From the NCBI GenBank assembly GCA_959347315.1, contig OY365807.1, forward strand, positions 14,754,874 through 14,818,873: DNA of 64,000 nucleotides, given 5' to 3'. The position numbers were made by a program, and so were the translations under genes. Under the pieces are notes generated by a model, which was given only the letters and a program-made list of their open reading frames with translations, searched no databases and was not told where the DNA came from. Numbering within the stretch: position 1 is the first letter of the stretch; every line of letters begins with the position of its first letter. Below are positions 58,934-64,000 of this stretch, in pieces. This DNA comes from Bimastos eiseni. Its lineage: Eukaryota > Annelida > Clitellata > Crassiclitellata > Lumbricidae.

Positions 58934-60325
58934 AGTGAACGGATAAAGATCGAACCTCTAGAAATACTGTAATAATTTGTCCAATAGGCATAATGTATGC
59001 TTTTTTGTCAAAATAATATGGAAAAAACTTCTGTTTAATGATTATGATGCGCATATTTAACATTTGTTGGCTATAATGCATGTTTAAAATGTCCTTCTTC
59101 AGCCTCAACACACGCAACAAGACGCGCGCCATTCAGTAATTACTGCAGCGATTACAACATTCCTCCCAAGTGTATGATACGTTGACGCAGTTCTCCAACG
59201 TCGCGTACCAATTATCGCATAGGCCTACGTTTCTTTTTAAAGCAGAAAAAAGATAAAGTTAGTATATGCAATGTCTGTTAGCTATATAAACCACAACTTA
59301 GAAACTTATCCTAGCATCATTACCCAGCTTTTATGGACAGACATGTTATAGAAAGCTTTGCACATGGCCATGGAACGAATTTTATCAAGTTGTAGGCCTA
59401 ATCGATGCAGCAATTACTGAATGGCAAGCGCATCTTGGCGCGTGTGTTGAGGCCGAAAGGGGACATTTTAAACACACATTTTTATTTATTTATTTATTTG
59501 GAGGATTCATATATCGCTCCTTCAAGATATCTACTCAGAAGCGCTCCCGACCCAACCCCGGCTAAATAGGGCAGTCTGAAGATTAGTATAAAACACGGCT
59601 AATATGTCCTCTGGGCACAAGGCGGAGGGTGACAGAGAGCCCATTCCAGGTTGCACGGCCAGCAACCGAGAAGGTTCGACGCTGCCTCATGGAAGTCCGA
59701 GAGCGAGGAACAAGAAGCTCGGCCTGTAAGGAAGAACGGAGGGAACCTCGGCATTGGACACTTAATGTAGAAGAGTATAGTTTCCGCTGGTATCTGGGAG
59801 CTGACCACTGGATGCAGCGCCATACCAATGAAGAGACCGGGTATGAGATCCGCTGAGAGAAGGGGAGCCACTGAAGGACATCCCGCATCAATTCGGAAAC
59901 ATGGCCGAACCTGGGAATACGGCCAATAAGGCGTGCCGCCGTCGCAAAATCCGATCCAAGAACCCGATCCGGCATGAAGAAAGTCCGTCATAGAGGGTGC
60001 CACAGTAGTCTAGCGGGGAGAGACTATGAAGGAGTGAACAAGCGTTGCAGCAGCATCAGGGGAGAAGGAACGGGATATTGTCTTGAGCTGGTGCAGCTGA
60101 TAATAGCAATTTCTGCAGAGCAAGTGGATGTGTTATTATTTCCTCAAGAGGTATTGCAATGGATGCTATTGTTAATATAGCAATCATAACTAATAAGTGA
60201 GAAATATGCGCTTCATACTCATTAAACTAAAGTTTTTTCATATTTGATTAAAAGGCATACTTTATAGGATAAATTATTGCAGTATTTTAGAGGTTCGCTT
60301 TTTATCCGTTCACCTTGTACGTATA
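58934..60325. mobile_element. Long-TIR DNA element inserted in the outer LINE
   Basis: GTGAACGGATAAAGATCGAA at 58937 reappears inverted at 60325 (GTGAACGGATAAAAAGCGAA). The arms stay alignable for over 200 bases, including the CCTCAACACACGC block (59100) and its partner GCGTGTGTTGAGG (59440-59452). The right arm is split by a LINE tail (59473-60175). Without it the element is about 0.7 kb with arms near 220 bp and a 240 bp centre. No transposase. Target duplication not clear. Confidence 0.8.
59473..60175 (-). mobile_element. Inner LINE 3' end (L2/CR1-like), inserted in the DNA element
   Basis: Minus strand from 60165: CRNCYYQLHQLKTISRSFSP, AATLVHSFIVS, LDYC, ARLIGRIPRFGHVSELM, VLQWLPFSQRI, LVWRCIQW, RTFSVAGRATWNGL. 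The 3' tail GGAGCGATATATGAATCC is followed by (AAAT)n at 59475-59500. Several frame breaks are present. It is 5'-truncated, as is usual for LINE insertions. Confidence 0.85.
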
Positions 60326-60900
60326 GGTCATTCTGGCACACTACAGGTATGCCAGCATATGCGCGTGAAATATGCTAGTTATATGAAAACACTGTCTTTG
60401 ATCTGTTTGATAATCTGTGAACCAATCAATACATAGATGTAGGCCAATGCCTACTATTTCACAGCACTACAATTTATTTATCAAGATTGTGTGATTCGCC
60501 ATGTCGAATGCTTTGTGTAAATCATGTAAATTGGTTACATGTCGTATAAAAAGAAGACACCTATCAGGAAGTAATTATTGTCCCTACAGCTTCAGAGAAC
60601 TTGTCACACAATTCTGTAAGGGCAACGTAATTTGAATGCCCAGTTCGAATGCCCTTTAAATAAATATTCTTGGATGTTAAATACGACATTATAGTTTGAT
60701 AGATAATTTTTACAATAAACTTGTAAAAATATGATAATATCGATGATGACCTGTAATTACACATTATATTTCAATGGGAATTGTTTTTGCAAGTTTAAAA
60801 TTCTTTGAGACAATACCGGTTACAGTAGAGTAGTTTATTATTTTCTCAAGAGGTATTGAGGTTGATTCTATTGTGTATCTAGCAATTTGAGGATAAATTT
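60326..60900 (-). mobile_element. Outer LINE, N-terminal half of RT
   Basis: Minus strand from about 60870: IINYSTVTGIVSKNFKLAK, CNYRSSSILSYFYKF, IIYQTIMSYLTSKNI, GIRTGHSNYVALTELCDKFS, then HKAFDMANHTILI (the DxSKAFDxVxH catalytic motif with the first Asp in D-L-H-K) and WFTDYQTDQRQCFHI. These are RT motifs 1-4 in order. They resume at 58930 with the motif before the ADD box, on the far side of the inserted element. Confidence 0.8.
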
Positions 60901-60904
60901 CATC

Positions 60905-61415
60905 TAGTGAGTTCTCTTCTATAAGCTATAAAGTTTGATTCAATACACTCGTTACAACACCTCAGCAGCTCGATTCCTGCAACTAGAGCAGGAACAAGGA
61001 AGGGTCTGTGGGTGCATACAAAGTAACCTCGGTAACGCTTGTGGACTGTGAAACTGAACAGTTTGATATGTCCATTCGACATTCGTAGACGATGTATACA
61101 TCTGTAGACGATACACACACAAAAACACAAAACGAGGTCTAACTCAGTGTCGAAGACTTTTACATTTTATGGTTTGCATGAAATTAATTCGATCCTGTAA
61201 TGTGATAAGATGAATGTAGTTCTACATAAATCAATGGACGCTCACGTATGATGCGGGTTGGTTGATCTGTTGGCAGATCATCAATCGATTAAATTTTGGT
61301 TGGCTTCTCATCCACGGATGCCGTCTTCCTGATGCCCCAGTGATGCGCTTAATCACGGAGCAGCTTCCTATATAGGTGCGCGAAAGAGGATCTCTTAGTT
61401 GTTCTTCGTCAGCTT
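60905..61415. other. Intergenic, no supported feature
   Basis: No coding or repeat signal beyond short chance frames. Confidence 0.45.
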
Positions 61416-61419
61416 ATAT

Positions 61420-61962
61420 AGTGCCTCTCCGGTTGCTTAAGACTAGCGGCAGTTAACTAACCTTTTGGATTTGGCAACTTGCAAAGCTTCGATTAGAATT
61501 TCAACTGCAATACCTACTCGAGTCATTTATGTCAGTTATACAGAGTCAAGAATAGAACGAAGCTGTCGGATTCTCCGGAGATGAAACAGGCATGGCCTGG
61601 ATGCAACAATTTTGAGATTTGATGGAAAGTTTTGAGTCAAGGATGACTCCAAGATCCCGGAAAGTGAGTGATGGAGAGAGTAGAGAAGAGGAGATAGACA
61701 GTGTGAGTTCAGAGCTCTGAGGAAGCTTAGAGGAGCGGTCAAACCAGATGAGCTCGGAATTGCCAGGGTTGAGTTTGAGACGCATAGACAAGCTTCATCG
61801 CAAGATGTCGTCAATGCAGGCACGAAGTCGCTCTGTAGCATTTGCAACTTCGTTTTGTCGCAGATGACGTAGGCCTACATTGAGTTAAGTATCGTCAGCA
61901 TAGAGGTGGATTTCCACTCCATGGCGAGAAGCGATGGCTGACAGGGCAGAAGTGCGTGGTTA
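61420..61962 (-). mobile_element. Internally deleted L2/CR1-like LINE
   Basis: Minus strand from 61960: SAIASRHGVEIHLYADDT, with the intact catalytic YADD at 61891-61902, then a stop; further on EVANATERLRACIDDILR, MRLKLNPGNSELIW, LGVILDSKLSIKSQ and HLRRIRQLRSIL. It then jumps from mid-RT straight to the family tail CCGGAGAGGCACTATATAAG at about 61420-61440, so about 250 codons are missing between them. Confidence 0.82.
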
Positions 61963-61964
61963 AC

Positions 61965-63000
61965 GCAGAGACTAAATATTCTTCAAGATTCAATGTTATA
62001 ATTATTATGCTATGCAATGCCATGCTATGCTCTTTTAAGCCCAGTTGTCATGGTCACACGCTAACCGCTAGACCGTCGTCCGCCAAGAATCGTATGGAGT
62101 AGTAGTCCTAGTGCAATCCGATGTGTGACAAATGGCCGAGATGACTAGCAATGCAGTTGGTGAATCGAGTATGCACTGAACCTCACATAGGCCCATAAGC
62201 CTACTCCTATCGACTTTAATCTGCCGGCTCCGTGTGGCTCTGCTGCTGTCTCCATGTGGCTTAGTTTAGTGGCTCCCAAAGTAGACGCAACATTATGTGG
62301 TCCGCGGGTGTTAGCCATCCATGTAGTCTGCAAGAGCAGCGTCCTGACTCTCTGCATGGGCCTGCAACACGCCACTGTGTACTTGTTTTCCTTTTTTAGC
62401 CTATTCTTAAGTTGTAGGACCATGTGGTGGGCTTATGTAGGTGACATCATAAATTTTATACCGATTGAGTAGGCCTATTTCCCATGATGAACAACTGAGT
62501 TTCATGGTCTCAGGTGTTCGGAACAATTTCCGATCGTCCACGACGCGTGTGTGGATCACGCATGCGTTGAAAGCGCAGAATCGATGACAGCCATCTGACG
62601 ATGTTTAGTTCAACTGCTTCTGGATGGATGACGCTTAGGCATCATATCCCGCTGTTTCTCTAATCTCGCGAGAACGGAAGGTCGAGACTAGAATTTACGA
62701 AGAGGGTGAAGTGAGTTGCAGTAGTCAATTCTTGTCAGAATAAGACAATTACACGGGACGAATGGCGTCTGTATCCTCGTCGATTTTTCATGTGAAAGTC
62801 AAATAATAACAGCGGCATGCGAGCAACATGTGACACCTTTCGTCACAAGAGAGTTTTGTGCAAAATGGAAACGCTTTGACAATTAAAAAACAACTATAAA
62901 AAACGCAACAATACAATGCAACGCAGTGCGATACAATACGGTGTAAATTGAAACAATACGACTGAATGCAGTGCGAATACAAAGCCTCTTGGCTTTCGAG
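61965..63000. other. Intergenic, no supported gene
   Basis: Short frames of 60-92 codons only; a CAATGC-ATGC run near 62010 and an AATACAATGCAACG-like run near 62905-62980. Confidence 0.45.
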
Positions 63001-63232
63001 TGGCGCTTTAGAGTTTAGAGATGGCGATTACAAAGCGAGGCGTTATCGATGGATCGTCTAACGATCTAAAACGTCGAGCTGTGACCGCTCACCAGAGGCG
63101 TTGTCACCGTCGTCGTCTTCCTTCCAGCTTCTGCCAGACATCTTATGATTCCGTGGGGGCTGCTGCGTGGCGCCGTCCTTCCTGTCGTCACCTGCAGGGA
63201 GATGTTTCTTGCAGACCGTTCTGTCTAACATA

Positions 63233-63243
63233 AAGATGGCGGC
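63233..63243 (+). promoter_or_regulatory. YY1-type site AAGATGGCGGC
   Basis: An exact match to the animal YY1 consensus, which marks many TATA-less promoters at or just after the start site. It lies about 500 bases before the open frame at 63728, in a CpG-richer part of the window. Promoter function is inferred. Confidence 0.4.
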
Positions 63244-63244
63244 T

Positions 63245-63680
63245 CTCATCCCTACTTGATACCCTTTCCCCCTCTCCTTATCCTTTTGCTCTTCTTCTAC
63301 TACCTCTAGGCTCTCTCTGTCACTCCGCTTCTACTAGAGAGATAGAGAGACAGAGAGACAGACAGAGAGACAGAAAGACAGTAAATATCTTTTCCGTATT
63401 TTGTCGCCCCTTTCAGCATGTCTCCACGAGTCTCTTCCTGTCTTTGTGTCGCCACTCTGATATGTTCTTCTGTTTCTGTTTGTCACTCTCCTCTCTTCTG
63501 TCTTCCTCTCATCGCTCAGTCTGGATATATCCACCGTTGTCTTCTCTCATGTTCCTCTTCTATTTCTCTCACTCTGACTATCGTTGTATTTTATCTTTTT
63601 ACTTTTGTACTCCTTCCCCCATTCTATCCTTCTATTTCCCCTCTCTACTTTCCTCTGCTCATTGAAATCCTTTAACATCC
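63245..63680. repeat. Pyrimidine-rich tract with (GAGACA)n run
   Basis: CTC/TTC-rich plus strand on both sides of a GAGAGACAGACAG run at 63338-63380. Frames across it are Ser/Leu/Cys-rich artefacts. Confidence 0.8.
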
Positions 63681-63727
63681 CCATGATCTCACTCTTTACT
63701 TATCCCTTCGTCGCTCATTCGCGTACC

Positions 63728-64000
63728 ATGTCGTTCTCAGAGACATCACTTCGTGGTCACGCGATCAAACCGGAAACGCAGAGAGGCGGATGCACTCCAC
63801 CAGTCCACGCGACTCCTAGCGCCATCTCGCTTTCGCTGAAATATCCGATGTCACCGCGACCGTCGTCGCCCCACAGGCCTCGCTCTCGTGACGTCCAGCG
63901 ACCGCTAGGTGGTCTCTCAGTCACTTTGCCCATCACCTCTGACTTTTACCATGACCGGATCTCAACGGACGCGCAGAATCGAGTCATTCATCGTCCGGTT
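63728..64000 (+). CDS. Candidate first coding exon, open at the window edge
   Basis: From ATG at 63728 the frame is open for 91 codons to the last base, in DNA much richer in CpG than its surroundings. The product is Ser/Pro/Arg-rich and looks disordered (for example SPRPSSPHRPRSRD at residues about 45-58), with no recognised domain. An in-frame ATG also exists at 63684, but the sequence there is low-complexity pyrimidine, so the later start is preferred. No splice donor is evident before the edge. Identity unknown; it could be chance openness in CpG-rich DNA. Confidence 0.4.
   Translation, partial: MSFSETSLRGHAIKPETQRGGCTPPVHATPSAISLSLKYPMSPRPSSPHRPRSRDVQRPLGGLSVTLPITSDFYHDRISTDAQNRVIHRPV

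Noticed and set aside
62145..62423. 92-codon minus-strand frame
   Set aside because: No recognisable motif and no support from splice sites or composition.

Overview
The window is animal nuclear DNA, most likely from a marine invertebrate and possibly an echinoderm or another deuterostome. The evidence is spliced genes with GT-AG introns, recognisable orthologues of vertebrate genes, many decayed LINEs, tRNA-derived SINEs and hAT-type elements, long microsatellites, and a strong excess of the palindrome TAGGCCTA. I cannot name the species.

Host genes are few. Two are convincing and converge at 43-46.7 kb. One is a three-exon homologue of human C7orf50 (plus strand, WKF domain). The other is a homologue of TMEM251/LYSET, the Golgi factor needed for mannose-6-phosphate tagging of lysosomal enzymes (minus strand). 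Two weaker candidates are a small membrane-protein exon near 3.5 kb (minus), with CpG-rich DNA upstream, and an open frame that starts at 63728 and runs off the right edge in CpG-rich DNA.

The rest is layered mobile DNA. At 25.2-28.0 kb lies a wrecked Polinton/adintovirus-like provirus. It carries a packaging ATPase, a small basic core-like protein, a conserved unknown protein, an IAP-like RING protein, and the N-terminal stubs of a capsid protein and a retroviral-type integrase fused tail to tail by a deletion. Three copies of an unrecognised 3.4 kb element (6.9-10.3, 14.5-16.5 and 32.1-35.5 kb) have TGTGGCG...CGCCACA ends, a 4 bp target duplication, and interiors made of dozens of small hairpins plus a recurring motif of about 44 bp. 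One copy sits in one half of a 2.2-2.4 kb tandem duplication (30.1-38.1 kb), so the other half serves as an empty-site control. The same comparison dates a hAT MITE insertion, an internal minisatellite and a (ATC)n expansion.

At 57.9-60.9 kb three elements are nested: an old LINE, a long-TIR DNA element inside it, and an L2/CR1-like LINE tail inside that. Further LINE 3' ends lie at 0.9, 13.6, 24.8, 48.3 and 61.4 kb. Low-complexity DNA is heavy: (ATC)n of 450 bp at 31.2 kb, (TATG)n of about 1.25 kb at 56.2 kb, and pyrimidine- and purine-rich blocks at 52-55 kb. Most long open frames in these tracts are artefacts.
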